The notes under the pieces were generated by a model. That model was given only the letters and a program-made list of their open reading frames with translations. It searched no databases and was not told the origin of the DNA. A stretch of DNA of 64,000 nt, from NCBI GenBank assembly GCA_001899715.1, contig MKWI01000014.1, positions 62,001 to 126,000 of the forward strand, read 5' to 3'. This document shows, in pieces, positions 26,499 through 35,171 of this stretch (position 1 is the stretch's first letter; every line of letters begins with the position of its first letter). The DNA comes from Sphingobium sp. 66-54. GTDB taxonomy: Bacteria > Pseudomonadota > Alphaproteobacteria > Sphingomonadales > Sphingomonadaceae. Both the position numbers and the translations under genes were made by a program.

Positions 26499-27661
26499 TG
26501 CCTGCCCTGCGCCCCGACACGATCGACCAGCTTTGCGCCATCGTCCGCGATGCGCGCGCGGAGGGGTGTCTGCTCGCCATTCAGGGCGGAGGCAGCAAAG
26601 CCGGCTTCGGCACGCCGGTGGAGGCGACAACGCTCGACATGCGCGGCTTCTCCGGCATCGTGGACTATGATCCGGCCGAGCTGGTACTCACCGTCCGCGC
26701 CGGCACGCCACTCATCGAGGTGGAGGCCGCGCTGGCGGCGCAGGGGCAGATGCTCGCCTTCGAGCCATGGGATCACGGCCCGCTGTTCGGCGCGGCGGCG
26801 GGCAGCGCGACCATCGGCGGCATCGTCGCGGCGGGTGTGGCGGGGCCGCGCCGGCTGAGCGCGGGCGGCGCGCGCGATCATCTGCTCGGCTTCACCGCCG
26901 TCTCCGGCAAGGGCGAGCGCTTTGTCGCGGGCGGGCGGGTGGTCAAGAATGTCACGGGGTTCGATCTCGCCAAGCTGATGGCGGGGAACTGGGGGCGGCT
27001 GGCGGCGATGACCGAGCTGTCGCTCAAGGTCCTGCCGCGTCCGCGTGACCGCGCCACGCTCGCCGCCGAAGGGCTGGGCGCGGCAGCCGCGCAGGCGCTG
27101 ATGCTGCGCGCACTCGGCACATCCGCGAGTATCGCCGCTGCCGCGCATCTACCCGGCGCGCCTAATGCCGGTCGTGCGCTGACGCTGCTGCGCCTTGAAG
27201 GCATCGGCCCCTCCGTCGACGTCCGCTGCGCTGCGCTCATCCGCCAGTTTGCGCCCGACCATGCTCTCCAGCGATTGCCCGAGGCCGAGGCATCCGCTGG
27301 CTGGCAGGCAGTCCGCACCGCCACCCCGCTCGACGGCCCGCTGCTCTGGCGCATCCAGCTTCCCGCCTCCGCCGCCGCCTCCACGGCTGACTGGCTGGAA
27401 GCGAACGGCGCGCGCTGGCTGATCGACTGGGGCGGCTCGCTGCTCTGGACCGACTGGCCCGGCGATGCCGCCACCCTGCGCGATCACATCACGGCGGCGG
27501 GCGGCCACGCCGCGCTCGTCCGTGCCCCCGCCGAAACCCGCGCGCGCATCCCCGCCCAGCACCCGCGCGAACCCGGCGTCGCCGCGCTGGAAGCCCGCAT
27601 CCGCCGCGCCTTCGATCCTGATGGCGTGTTCGAGACCGGCCGGTTCGGGGAGATCGGCTGA
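26498..27661 (+). CDS. glcE: Glycolate oxidase FAD-binding subunit GlcE
   Basis: A 387-residue protein with a PCMH-type FAD domain: Q-G-G-G-S-K-A-G-F-G near residue 29 and V-K-N-V-T-G-F-D-L-A-K-L near residue 150, both hallmarks of GlcE. It is the second flavin subunit of the GlcDEF complex. The ATG at 26498 shares its A with the glcD stop codon, and the stop overlaps the glcF start in the same way, so translation of the three genes is coupled. Confidence 0.92.
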   Translation: MPALRPDTIDQLCAIVRDARAEGCLLAIQGGGSKAGFGTPVEATTLDMRGFSGIVDYDPAELVLTVRAGTPLIEVEAALAAQGQMLAFEPWDHGPLFGAAAGSATIGGIVAAGVAGPRRLSAGGARDHLLGFTAVSGKGERFVAGGRVVKNVTGFDLAKLMAGNWGRLAAMTELSLKVLPRPRDRATLAAEGLGAAAAQALMLRALGTSASIAAAAHLPGAPNAGRALTLLRLEGIGPSVDVRCAALIRQFAPDHALQRLPEAEASAGWQAVRTATPLDGPLLWRIQLPASAAASTADWLEANGARWLIDWGGSLLWTDWPGDAATLRDHITAAGGHAALVRAPAETRARIPAQHPREPGVAALEARIRRAFDPDGVFETGRFGEIG

Positions 27662-28962
27662 TGCAGACCCATTTCCCACCCCAACGGCTGGCGGACAGCC
27701 ACATGGCCGCCTCCGAGCAGATCATTCGCAAATGCGTGCATTGCGGCTTCTGCCTGAGCACCTGCCCGACCTTCGACCTGCTCGGCAACGAACTGGATAG
27801 CCCGCGCGGGCGCATCTACCTGATGAAGGCGATGCTGGAGGGCGGCGAGGCGCCGACGCCGGACGTGGTCCGCCATATCGACCGCTGCCTCTCCTGCCTC
27901 TCGTGCGCGACCACCTGTCCTTCCGGCGTGGATTACGGCCATCTGGTCGATCATGCCCGCGCCTATATCGAGGCGCATTATCGCCGCCCGTTCGGCCAGC
28001 GCCTGCTGCGCGGGCTGCTTGCGTGGATCTTGCCGCACCCGCGCCGTTTCCGCCTCGCACTGCGGCTGGCGGCGCTCGGCCGCCCGTTTGCACATCTGTT
28101 CGAGCGGGTCGCTCCGCTGCGGCCACTCGCCGCCATGCTGGCGCTGGCTCCGCGCCATGTGCCCGCACCCTCCGCCGCGCAGCCGGCCGTCTTGCCCGCT
28201 CGCAAGGGGCGCGTGGCGCTGCTGCAAGGCTGCGCCGAGCCGGTGTTGCGGCCGGAGATCCGCGCCGCCACCGTCCGCCTGCTGGAACGCTGCGGCCATG
28301 AGATGGTGCTGGCGCCGGGCGAAGGCTGCTGTGGATCGCTGGTCCACCATATGGGTCGCGAGGCGCAGGCGCTCGACGCCGCCCGCCGCAATGTCGATGC
28401 GTGGATCACGCAGATGGACGGTGCCGGGCTGGACGCCATCCTCGTCACCGTCTCCGGCTGCGGCTCGACCATCAAGGACTATGGCCGCATGCTGCGCGAC
28501 GATCCGGCCTATGCGGAGAAAGCCGCGCGCGTTTCCGCCATCGCGCTGGACGTGAGCGAATATCTCGCGCGGATCGGCTTGCCATCAACCGGCGGAGCAC
28601 CAGCCCTCACCGTCGCCTGGCATCCGCCCTGCTCGCTCCAGCACGGCCAGAAAGTGACCGAGGCGCCCGTGCGGCTGCTCCGCGACGCCGGCTTCACGGT
28701 CCGCATGCCGGCCGATGCGCATCTGTGCTGCGGCTCGGCCGGCACCTACAACATGCTCCAGCCGGACATCGCCGGCCAGCTCGGCCGGCGCAAGGCCGCC
28801 GCGATCGACCGGCTTGCACCGCATGCCATCGCCACCGGCAATATCGGCTGCATGACGCAGATCGCGCTCTACAGCGGCGCGCCCGCCGTCCATCTGGTCG
28901 AGTTGCTCGATTGGGCGACCGGCGGCCCGCGCCCGGCGGCGCTCCCGGCCGATATCGGCTGA
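27661..28962 (+). CDS. glcF: Glycolate oxidase iron-sulfur subunit GlcF
   Basis: A 433-residue protein with two [4Fe-4S] motifs, C-V-H-C-G-F-C-x3-C-P near residue 25 and C-L-S-C-L-S-C-x3-C-P near residue 77. Two cysteine-rich CCG domains follow (G-E-G-C-C-G-S near residue 221 and H-L-C-C-G-S-A near residue 356). It passes electrons from the GlcDE flavins to the quinone pool. It is the last gene of glcDEF. Confidence 0.93.
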   Translation: MQTHFPPQRLADSHMAASEQIIRKCVHCGFCLSTCPTFDLLGNELDSPRGRIYLMKAMLEGGEAPTPDVVRHIDRCLSCLSCATTCPSGVDYGHLVDHARAYIEAHYRRPFGQRLLRGLLAWILPHPRRFRLALRLAALGRPFAHLFERVAPLRPLAAMLALAPRHVPAPSAAQPAVLPARKGRVALLQGCAEPVLRPEIRAATVRLLERCGHEMVLAPGEGCCGSLVHHMGREAQALDAARRNVDAWITQMDGAGLDAILVTVSGCGSTIKDYGRMLRDDPAYAEKAARVSAIALDVSEYLARIGLPSTGGAPALTVAWHPPCSLQHGQKVTEAPVRLLRDAGFTVRMPADAHLCCGSAGTYNMLQPDIAGQLGRRKAAAIDRLAPHAIATGNIGCMTQIALYSGAPAVHLVELLDWATGGPRPAALPADIG

Positions 28963-28979
28963 CCCGGACACAGAAAAGC

Positions 28980-29010
28980 CCGGCCTCCCGAGGGGGGGAT
29001 GGGAGACCGG
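28980..29010 (+). terminator. Imperfect hairpin after glcF
   Basis: CCGGCCTCCC and GGGAGACCGG form a 10-bp stem with one mismatch and an 11-nt loop, 17 nt past the glcF stop. No T-tract follows, so it may be a Rho-dependent end or a 3' stabilising hairpin. Confidence 0.4.
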
Positions 29011-29165
29011 ACCCTTCAGCCGACAACCGGCGTGTGGGAGGGCACCGGCTGACCGGCCTCCTTCCCCTTTGATCGCGGCGTCTTGTCGACCCCGTGAGCC
29101 CTTGAGATAGGAACGGATCGTGCCCATGCAAGGGATCGCCCGAACCGCCTCAACCGCCCAAACCG

Positions 29166-29516
29166 CTACGACCCGATGCCCGAGCCGCCCACACCGGTAC
29201 CGTGACCGCTCGTGCCGAACAGCGGCGGATCTTCCGCCGGCGCCTCCGGGTCCGGCCGGATGCCGGTCGCGCGCCCGGCCCTGCGCTGCGCCGCCTGCAC
29301 GCCGCCCGCGCCCAAGGGCGCATCCGGCTTCAGATAGGCGCGATTATCCTCGATCCGATCGACCCATTTCACGTCGACATAATGATGCTGCCCATCGGCG
29401 GAATCGCTCCGTGTGAGCTTGATGACGTCGCCGTCGATGGAATCGACCGTGCCGAGATGCTGCCCTTCCGTGTTGCTGACTTCCATATGCTCCTTGATGC
29501 GCCATTTCTCGAACAT
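29166..29516 (-). CDS. DUF2171 domain protein
   Basis: A 116-residue protein. Residues 1-65 form a DUF2171 domain (I-K-E-H-M-E-V, G-Q-H-L-G-T-V-D, H-H-Y-V-D-V-K-W-V-D-R), related to PRC-barrel-like small beta folds. The rest is a glycine/proline-rich tail, probably disordered. ATG 29516 is supported by AGGAGAAGG upstream; longer upstream extensions are arginine-rich and unconvincing. The function is unknown. It is convergent with glcDEF and divergent from the lipoprotein gene at 29791. Confidence 0.8.
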   Translation of the reverse strand: MFEKWRIKEHMEVSNTEGQHLGTVDSIDGDVIKLTRSDSADGQHHYVDVKWVDRIEDNRAYLKPDAPLGAGGVQAAQRRAGRATGIRPDPEAPAEDPPLFGTSGHGTGVGGSGIGS

Positions 29517-29790
29517 CGTCCTTCTCCTGATTGGTGTTGACGATGGAACGGCCACGGCCGCCGCTGCGTTCCAGCGCGCGCGGCCGGCTGCGGCCAGCCG
29601 TGGCGCGCGGGCCATGCATCGCGCACAGCCAATCCGGGCAGGCATTCCGGGCCGTCATCGCAGAGCCACCCGTATCGCCCCCCGCACCGGTATCGAGAGG
29701 GGATCGGCCCTCGCCTTCCGCGCGCTTCCGTGCGGTTCGCCTCATCCCGCCGCGATTGCCACGCCGCCCGGCGCACCCTACATTGCCGTT

Positions 29791-30117
29791 ATGCCCCGGT
29801 CGCTTCGTCTCCGCCTTGCCTGCGCTCTCCCGGCGCTCGCCGCCCTCGCCGCCTGCGCGAAGCAGAGCGCGGAAGCCGTCTCGGCCGCGCCGGGCGCGCC
29901 GGGTTTCCTTTACGGGCTGTGGCACGGCTTCATCTTCCCGGTCGCCTGGCTGCTCTCGCTCTTCTCGGAGCGGGTTGCCGTCTACGCCGTGCCGAACAAC
30001 GGCGGCTGGTATGATTTCGGCTATTTCCTCGGCATCGTCGTGTTCGGCGTAGGCGCGCGGAGCGGCACGCGCACGGTCTATCGCACCGTCTATGTCGACC
30101 GCAGGCGGTTGCCATGA
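29791..30117 (+). CDS. Small membrane lipoprotein of unknown function
   Basis: A 108-residue protein with a lipobox L-A-A-C at residues 19-22, predicting lipidation at Cys22. Two further hydrophobic segments (residues 39-58 and 77-88) suggest an inner membrane location. I do not recognise the family. Its stop overlaps the ATG of the next small membrane gene (ATGA at 30114-30117), so the two are coupled and may work together. Confidence 0.65.
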   Translation: MPRSLRLRLACALPALAALAACAKQSAEAVSAAPGAPGFLYGLWHGFIFPVAWLLSLFSERVAVYAVPNNGGWYDFGYFLGIVVFGVGARSGTRTVYRTVYVDRRRLP

Positions 30118-30302
30118 CCCGCGCCGCGCTCGTCATGGCCGCCGTCTCGGCTGCCTCCGCACTTGCCGGCGCAGTCGTGCTCAGCCGCCCGGCGCACAGT
30201 GAGCAGGCGATCTACGGCAAGCGGATCGTCGCGACGATGGCGCTCGCCTTCGCGCTCATCCTCGCGCTGTTCGCCTGGGGGCTGGAGCGCGCCTCCGGGT
30301 GA
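30114..30302 (+). CDS. Small two-helix membrane protein of unknown function
   Basis: A 62-residue protein with two hydrophobic segments (about 4-23 and 38-57) joined by a short polar loop. It overlaps the preceding lipoprotein gene by 4 nt. No family is recognised. It ends 152 nt before nrdB. Confidence 0.55.
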   Translation: MTRAALVMAAVSAASALAGAVVLSRPAHSEQAIYGKRIVATMALAFALILALFAWGLERASG

Positions 30303-30432
30303 CGCGCGGCCGCGCGCCGCTCGCGCCAAAGTCAAGGCCCCGGCGCACAAATTTTGCCGCGGCAGATCGGTGTGAACCGCTAGACATTGTGGCAAATAGG
30401 CGTAGCATACCCACCATCTTGTAACGTTCGTC

Positions 30433-30449
30433 TATAATATGGGAGCAGG
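30433..30449 (+). promoter_or_regulatory. Possible -10 element and ribosome site of nrdB
   Basis: TATAAT at 30433-30438 is a consensus -10 hexamer, and GGGAGCAGG at 30441-30449 is the ribosome site before ATG 30455. No good -35 lies at the right distance, and the leader would be only about 10 nt. Confidence 0.35.
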
Positions 30450-30454
30450 TCGTC

Positions 30455-31507
30455 ATGTCTCTTCTGCACGCCTCCAAGATCTATAAGCCCTTTGAATATC
30501 CATGGGCTTATGAGTTCTGGAAGCGCCAGCAGCAGGTCCACTGGATGGCGGAGGAAGTTCCGCTCGGCGAGGATTGCCGCGATTGGGCGCAGAAGCTCTC
30601 CGACCATGAGCGCAACCTGCTCACCCAGATTTTCCGCTTCTTCACCCAGGCGGATGTCGAGGTGCAGGATTGCTACCACGACAAATATGGCCGCGTATTC
30701 AAGCCGACCGAGATCAAGATGATGCTGACCGCGTTCAGCAATATGGAGACGATCCATATCGCGGCCTACAGCCATCTGCTCGACACCGTCGGCATGCCCG
30801 AGAGCGAATATTCGATGTTCCTCGAATATGAGGAGATGCGCGCCAAGCATGATTACATGCAGCAGTTCGGCGTGGATAACGACGAGGACATCGCCCGCAC
30901 GCTCGCCATGTTCGGCGGCTTCACCGAGGGCATGCAGCTTTTCGCCAGCTTCGCCATGCTGATGAACTTCCCGCGCTTCAACAAGATGAAGGGCATGGGC
31001 CAGATCATCAGTTGGTCGATCCGCGACGAGACGCTCCATTGCGAGGGCATCACACGCCTGTTCCACGCCTTCACCGCCGAGCGGCAGTGTCTCACCAAGG
31101 CGGTCAAGGAAGACATTATCGACTGCTGCCAGAAGACGGTGCGGCTGGAGGATGCCTTCATCGACCTCGCCTTCGAGCAGGGTCCGGTGCCCGGCATGAC
31201 CGCCAACGAGATCAAGCGCTACATTCGCTACATCGCGGACTGGCGCCTCAGCCAGCTTGGCTTCAAGCCGGTCTACATGATCGAGGAGCACCCGCTCCCC
31301 TGGCTCACCCCGCTGCTCAACGGCGTGGAGCACGCCAACTTCTTCGAGACCCGCGCCACCGAATATTCCAAGGGCGCCACGCGCGGCAACTGGAACGACG
31401 TGTGGGCAAGCTTCGACAGCCGCAAGAAGCTACGCGCCAACGACGAACCCGCCGACGAAACCGGCGGCGAGGACATGTTCTCCAAGGTGGGGATCGCGGC
31501 GGAGTAA
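30455..31507 (+). CDS. nrdB: Class I ribonucleoside-diphosphate reductase beta subunit
   Basis: A 350-residue R2 subunit. The di-iron ligands and radical Tyr can be placed: D67, E98, H101, Y105 (E-T-I-H-I-A-A-Y), E158 (F-T-E-G-M) and E192/H195 (R-D-E-T-L-H). The enzyme supplies the tyrosyl radical for deoxyribonucleotide synthesis with NrdA. No nrdA lies next to it in this window, unlike many genomes where nrdAB are adjacent. All key residues are intact, so NrdA must be encoded elsewhere. Confidence 0.95.
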   Translation: MSLLHASKIYKPFEYPWAYEFWKRQQQVHWMAEEVPLGEDCRDWAQKLSDHERNLLTQIFRFFTQADVEVQDCYHDKYGRVFKPTEIKMMLTAFSNMETIHIAAYSHLLDTVGMPESEYSMFLEYEEMRAKHDYMQQFGVDNDEDIARTLAMFGGFTEGMQLFASFAMLMNFPRFNKMKGMGQIISWSIRDETLHCEGITRLFHAFTAERQCLTKAVKEDIIDCCQKTVRLEDAFIDLAFEQGPVPGMTANEIKRYIRYIADWRLSQLGFKPVYMIEEHPLPWLTPLLNGVEHANFFETRATEYSKGATRGNWNDVWASFDSRKKLRANDEPADETGGEDMFSKVGIAAE

Positions 31508-31525
31508 CGGCGCGCATAGCTATCA

Positions 31526-31554
31526 GGCGCGCTCCCCTCCACCGGGAGCGCGCC
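31526..31554 (+). terminator. Hairpin after nrdB
   Basis: A perfect 11-bp GC-rich stem (GGCGCGCTCCC / GGGAGCGCGCC) with a 7-nt loop lies 18 nt past the nrdB stop. It has no clear T-tract. Confidence 0.55.
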
Positions 31555-31737
31555 CGCCTTGCGTCGAACCAATGCCGCCCGCTCGCCTTCCCTCTTTAGC
31601 GGCCGAACCAGCCGGCACCAGAGCCCGCACCCCTTTCCCGCGCATGAACCGTCCGTAGCCATCAGTTCAGGGACTCGCGCTTACACTCCATTCGTTCCCT
31701 CACCGCAGAGAACACAGAAGAAAGTGGAGTGAGACAG

Positions 31738-32262
31738 ATGTTCAAGGCGCTCAAGAAAAGCATCGCCGGCTTTGCGCTGGGTACGATCGTCATCGGCGGC
31801 GTGGTCGCCACACCGGCACTGGCCCGCGATCATGACCGTGGCCGCCATTATGACCGCCATGACAACGGCCGCCACAACAGCCACAACAAGAACTGGAACA
31901 AGCGCGGCCGCGACCGGGTGGTCGTCGTCCGCGAGCGCCGCGCCCCGCGCGTCGTCTATGCCTATGACTGGAACCGGCCCGATCCGCGCTACGGCGGCTA
32001 TTATGCCGACCGCTATTATCGCGGCGGCTATGCACCGGTACGCGTGACGCGCGAGACCCGCATCTATCGCGGCTATGACAATCGCTATTATTGCCGCCGC
32101 TCGGACGGCACGACCGGCCTCATCGTCGGTGCGGCGCTCGGCGGCCTGCTCGGCAACGAGATCGACCAGGGCCGCTCCAGCATCCTCGGCGCGGTGCTCG
32201 GCGCCGCCGGCGGCGCGCTGATCGGGCGGGAGATCGACAGCGGCGGCGTGCAGTGCCGCTAA
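31738..32262 (+). CDS. Glycine-zipper envelope protein with RcnB-like basic region
   Basis: A 174-residue exported protein with a signal peptide ending V-A-T-P-A-L-A-R. A His/Arg/Asp-rich segment (residues 30-55) is followed by a Tyr/Arg-rich region. The C-terminal glycine zipper G-L-I-V-G-A-A-L-G-G-L-L-G-N-E-I-D, repeated as I-L-G-A-V-L-G-A-A-G-G-A-L-I-G, resembles the Rickettsia 17-kDa antigen/2TM glycine-zipper domain. It is probably anchored in or associated with the outer membrane and may bind metal through its His-rich part. GGAGTGAG lies upstream of ATG 31738. Confidence 0.75.
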   Translation: MFKALKKSIAGFALGTIVIGGVVATPALARDHDRGRHYDRHDNGRHNSHNKNWNKRGRDRVVVVRERRAPRVVYAYDWNRPDPRYGGYYADRYYRGGYAPVRVTRETRIYRGYDNRYYCRRSDGTTGLIVGAALGGLLGNEIDQGRSSILGAVLGAAGGALIGREIDSGGVQCR

Positions 32263-32464
32263 GGATCGACGCCCGCTGAGCGGGGGGATCGACGCCCACT
32301 GAGCTGAGGGGGAGGCTCGTGCCTCTCCCCGGCCCGGCAAGGCGGAGATTAGTCCAATCTCGCGCCGCTTTCGTCTGGCGAGAAGGCCCACCGGTCGGTC
32401 AGCCTGTGGGAGGTCGCATTGCCCCCGGAGCGCCTCAGCTCAACGTCTCCCGAATAGAGGCGAA

Positions 32465-32539
32465 GTGCTCCTGCGAACGTAGGAGTCCAGAGCAATAGGG
32501 AAATGGGTCGGGCCTGAACCCCTGCTTTCGCGCGAGCAC
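32465..32539. repeat. REP-like inverted pair
   Basis: Two related units face each other: 32465-32493 (containing GCTCCTGCGAACGTAGGAGT) and 32512-32539 (containing CCTGCTTTCGCGCGAGCAC). They match the window-wide element typified by the perfect copy at 53984-54060, but are diverged. The flanking 32263-32642 has no gene; two 18-nt copies of a near-identical direct repeat (ATCGACGCCC...TGAGC) follow the previous stop. Confidence 0.65.
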
Positions 32540-32642
32540 GGCGGCCTTCAATCATCAGCCGCTGGAAGAGGTGGAAAGCACCGTCCCCCCACGCCCCAGC
32601 CACCGCACGGCGTCGCACCGCACGACCGCCGTCCCGCTTTCG

Positions 32643-32792
32643 TCAATTATTGTTGATCGCGTCCGATCCGGCCTGACCGACGGATTGGATGTCCCGGCCC
32701 AGCCCCTTCACCGTCGCGCAGGCGGACAGGGTGAAGGCCGCGCCGATCAGCACCGCGATCAGAAGCTTGCCCCTCTTCGGCAGTCCAGACAT
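32643..32792 (-). CDS. Entericidin A/B family lipoprotein (copy 1)
   Basis: A 49-residue lipoprotein with the lipobox L-S-A-C and the family signature C-A-T-V-K-G-L-G-R-D-I-Q-S-V-G-Q-A-G. Entericidins are small membrane lipoproteins linked to cell lysis or envelope stress. ATG 32792 begins the entericidin-like part; longer frames have no support. A second copy lies at 34371-34502. Confidence 0.8.
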   Translation of the reverse strand: MSGLPKRGKLLIAVLIGAAFTLSACATVKGLGRDIQSVGQAGSDAINNN

Positions 32793-32936
32793 TCTTGCAC
32801 CCTTTCTCGTCGTCGCCGTCCGATCTTCCACAAAGCAGCGCGACTTGCAATCGTCTCCGGCCGGCCCAATGTTGGAACGCAATGCCGGCCCCGTGCGTCC
32901 TTGATGCAACAGGGGCAGCAAGAAAAGGAGAGACGC

Positions 32937-33095
32937 ATGACCCCCACCACCATCGAGCACCGCAAGCAGGAATTGCGCACGCTGCTCGGCCAGATCCGCA
33001 GCTTCCCCTCACGCGACTGGTCACGCGCCCGCGAGCGCGTCGTCGTGCTGCAACGCATGATTGCCAGCGCGGCACGGCGCAAAACCGGCGCCTGA
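32937..33095 (+). CDS. Small basic protein of unknown function
   Basis: A 52-residue, arginine-rich, probably helical protein with a very good ribosome site (AAAAGGAGAG) before ATG 32937. No family is recognised. It is divergent from the entericidin gene. Confidence 0.5.
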   Translation: MTPTTIEHRKQELRTLLGQIRSFPSRDWSRARERVVVLQRMIASAARRKTGA

Positions 33096-33352
33096 CGCGG
33101 CTGCACGGCCACCCACAGCCGACCATCAAGCGCTGGCGCGGGGGCCATCCGGCCGAGCGCGCGATCCATCGCAACCCCGCCCATCTTCCCTCGCCGCGCA
33201 TCGCTCTGTCCCGGCCGGTCGTCGCTGCCCGCGCACCGGGCAACGCTTTGGATTCAAGCGGACTCTTGCCTTGTGCGCACATTCAATTCATGCTGCGCAG
33301 GCAGGAGATGACGGGCGCCGCCGCGCCGGGTTCAAATGATTGGGAGGAAGTG

Positions 33353-33997
33353 ATGGTCGTGCGCATGCCCTGGACCTCGGGCCGTTCCGCGCTTGCCGTA
33401 TCGCTTGTCGCGTTGCCGCTGATGTTGGTGGCGAGCTGCACGCAGCCAAAAGCGCCGCCGCCGATCGCCAACATTCCCGCACCTTTGCCGGAGAATATCC
33501 CCCTGGTGGAGGCGCCACCACCACCGCCCATCCTCATCAACCAGAGCAAGGGCGAGGATCTCTGGCACCTGCGCTCGGGCCTCAACGTCGCCGTGCTGCT
33601 CTGCCAGGGAGCGGACAACGCCGCGATGGTCGCCGCTTACAACCGCACATTGAACGTCCACAAGGGCCTGCTCGCCAGCGCCGCGCAGACCGAGGTCGAT
33701 CTCTATCGGGCCACGGGCGGCAAGAAGTGGCAGGATGCCTATGACGACCATATGACCAAGGTCTATAACGCTTATTCCGGCACGCTGACCCGCGACGCCT
33801 TCTGCCCGCGCGCCAAGACCATCCTCGACGAGACAAGCGCTGCCACGCCCGAGCGGTTCAGCGAGCAGGCCACCGTCATGCTGTGGGAGCTGAACAAGGC
33901 CGCCGGCCTGCCCGACCCGGATGGCAAGCTTCGCGCCGCGGCGGCGGCAGTCGCCAACCCGGTCACGGCCAGCGCGGCGAGCACCGGCCGACCTTGA
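33353..33997 (+). CDS. Lipoprotein of unknown function
   Basis: A 214-residue protein with a signal peptide and lipobox V-A-S-C near residue 29, then a proline-rich linker (residues 33-62) and a mostly helical domain with three further cysteines. I do not recognise the family. GGGAGGAAG precedes ATG 33353. The proline-rich linker suggests an outer-membrane-anchored domain reaching into the periplasm. Confidence 0.65.
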   Translation: MVVRMPWTSGRSALAVSLVALPLMLVASCTQPKAPPPIANIPAPLPENIPLVEAPPPPPILINQSKGEDLWHLRSGLNVAVLLCQGADNAAMVAAYNRTLNVHKGLLASAAQTEVDLYRATGGKKWQDAYDDHMTKVYNAYSGTLTRDAFCPRAKTILDETSAATPERFSEQATVMLWELNKAAGLPDPDGKLRAAAAAVANPVTASAASTGRP

Positions 33998-34053
33998 GAT
34001 AGCTGGCAACCGGCGGCGGCCCTACAGGCGCTCCGCCGCTCCAATCATCATCT

Positions 34054-34359
34054 TCACTCGGGGATGGAGCCGTCCTCGTCGTCCATATTCTCCTCGCCCT
34101 CGAAGGCACCCATGTCGATGCGGCCGGATCGGTCCATGTCGGTCATATGGTCGACCACGTCCTGCGTGTCGTCGGGCACGAGTTGAGTGGGATCGCTCTT
34201 GCCACCGTGGCTGCTCTCACCGGCCGCGCCGCGCCGCCACGGATGGCGCAACGCGTCCTCGGCCACATCCTGCGCCTGCGAGCCGGCATCCTCCTGCTCG
34301 GCATTCTGCGCGTCCGGGTCGTTGATATCCTGCGGACGGCGGGGATCGTTGGGGGTCAT
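34054..34359 (-). CDS. Acidic hydrophilic protein, probably disordered
   Basis: A 101-residue, very acidic, low-complexity protein (many Asp, Glu, Gln and Gly) with no signal or membrane segment. AGGAG lies upstream of ATG 34359. It follows the second entericidin gene by 11 nt, so it is probably co-transcribed with it. The function is unknown; such small acidic proteins are often stress-related. Confidence 0.55.
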   Translation of the reverse strand: MTPNDPRRPQDINDPDAQNAEQEDAGSQAQDVAEDALRHPWRRGAAGESSHGGKSDPTQLVPDDTQDVVDHMTDMDRSGRIDMGAFEGEENMDDEDGSIPE

Positions 34360-34370
34360 ACCGCCGGCTC

Positions 34371-34502
34371 CTATTTGTTGATGGCGTCCTCGCCGGCCTG
34401 ACCGACGGACTGGATATCCTTGCCCGCGCCCTTCACGGTCGCACAGGCATTGAGCATCAGCGTCGCGCCCAGCAGCAGGGCGAGAATAGCATTGCGTGTC
34501 AT
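34371..34502 (-). CDS. Entericidin A/B family lipoprotein (copy 2)
   Basis: A 43-residue lipoprotein read from ATG 34502 to TAG at 34371. It has the lipobox L-N-A-C and the same tail as copy 1 (C-A-T-V-K-G-A-G-K-D-I-Q-S-V-G-Q-A-G). The identical pattern in two nearby genes indicates a duplication. Confidence 0.8.
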   Translation of the reverse strand: MTRNAILALLLGATLMLNACATVKGAGKDIQSVGQAGEDAINK

Positions 34503-34580
34503 CGGTTGTCCTTCCGTCTTGCCCCTGCCTTCGGAAGAAGAACGCCCATGCGCCGCTTCGGTTGCGCGGCCGATGACGGT

Positions 34581-35171
34581 TTAGAGGCCCGCCTGCCATT
34601 GCCGGATCGCCTCGACCGGCCAGGCGAGCATGACGATGTTGAGCGCCAGATTGTCGCGGATGACAAGCAGCGTCATCAGTTCCATCGCCAGCGCCAGCGC
34701 GACCGTCCAGCGCCACGGCAGCCGCACGGCGACGAAGAAGCCGAGTGCCATCATCGCCACGTCGCTCAGGCTGTTGAGGATCGAATCGCCGGTGTAGCCG
34801 ATCGCAATCGTCGCCTGCCGGTAGCGCTCGATGATGAGCGGCGAATTCTCCAATATCTCCCAGCCGCACTCGATCAGCACCGCGATGCTGAGGCGCCAGA
34901 GCAGCGGCAGCCGCCGCGCGACAAGCCACAGCAGCCCGAAGAAGATCATGCCGTGGATGATGTGGCTGAAGCTATACCAGTCGCTGAGTTGCTGGCTGTT
35001 GTCCGGCGTATGCACCCCGCCTGCCCACAGCCGCACGCGTCCGCAGGTGCAGAGGAACACCCGGCCCATCGCATGCAGGATCGCCGCCGTGGCAAGCAGC
35101 GCACCGGCGATGAGCGTGAGAGGCCAGAGCCTTACGGCCGGTCGCCGCACCGTTGCTGCCGCTTGCGCCAT
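34581..35171 (-). CDS. DUF2585 (UPF0314) membrane protein
   Basis: A 196-residue integral membrane protein with five or six hydrophobic segments. The family motifs C-T-C-G near residue 42, [12 protein letters not shown] near residue 63 and [15 protein letters not shown] near residue 104 are present. It is common in alphaproteobacteria; the role is unknown. Confidence 0.85.
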   Translation of the reverse strand: MAQAAATVRRPAVRLWPLTLIAGALLATAAILHAMGRVFLCTCGRVRLWAGGVHTPDNSQQLSDWYSFSHIIHGMIFFGLLWLVARRLPLLWRLSIAVLIECGWEILENSPLIIERYRQATIAIGYTGDSILNSLSDVAMMALGFFVAVRLPWRWTVALALAMELMTLLVIRDNLALNIVMLAWPVEAIRQWQAGL

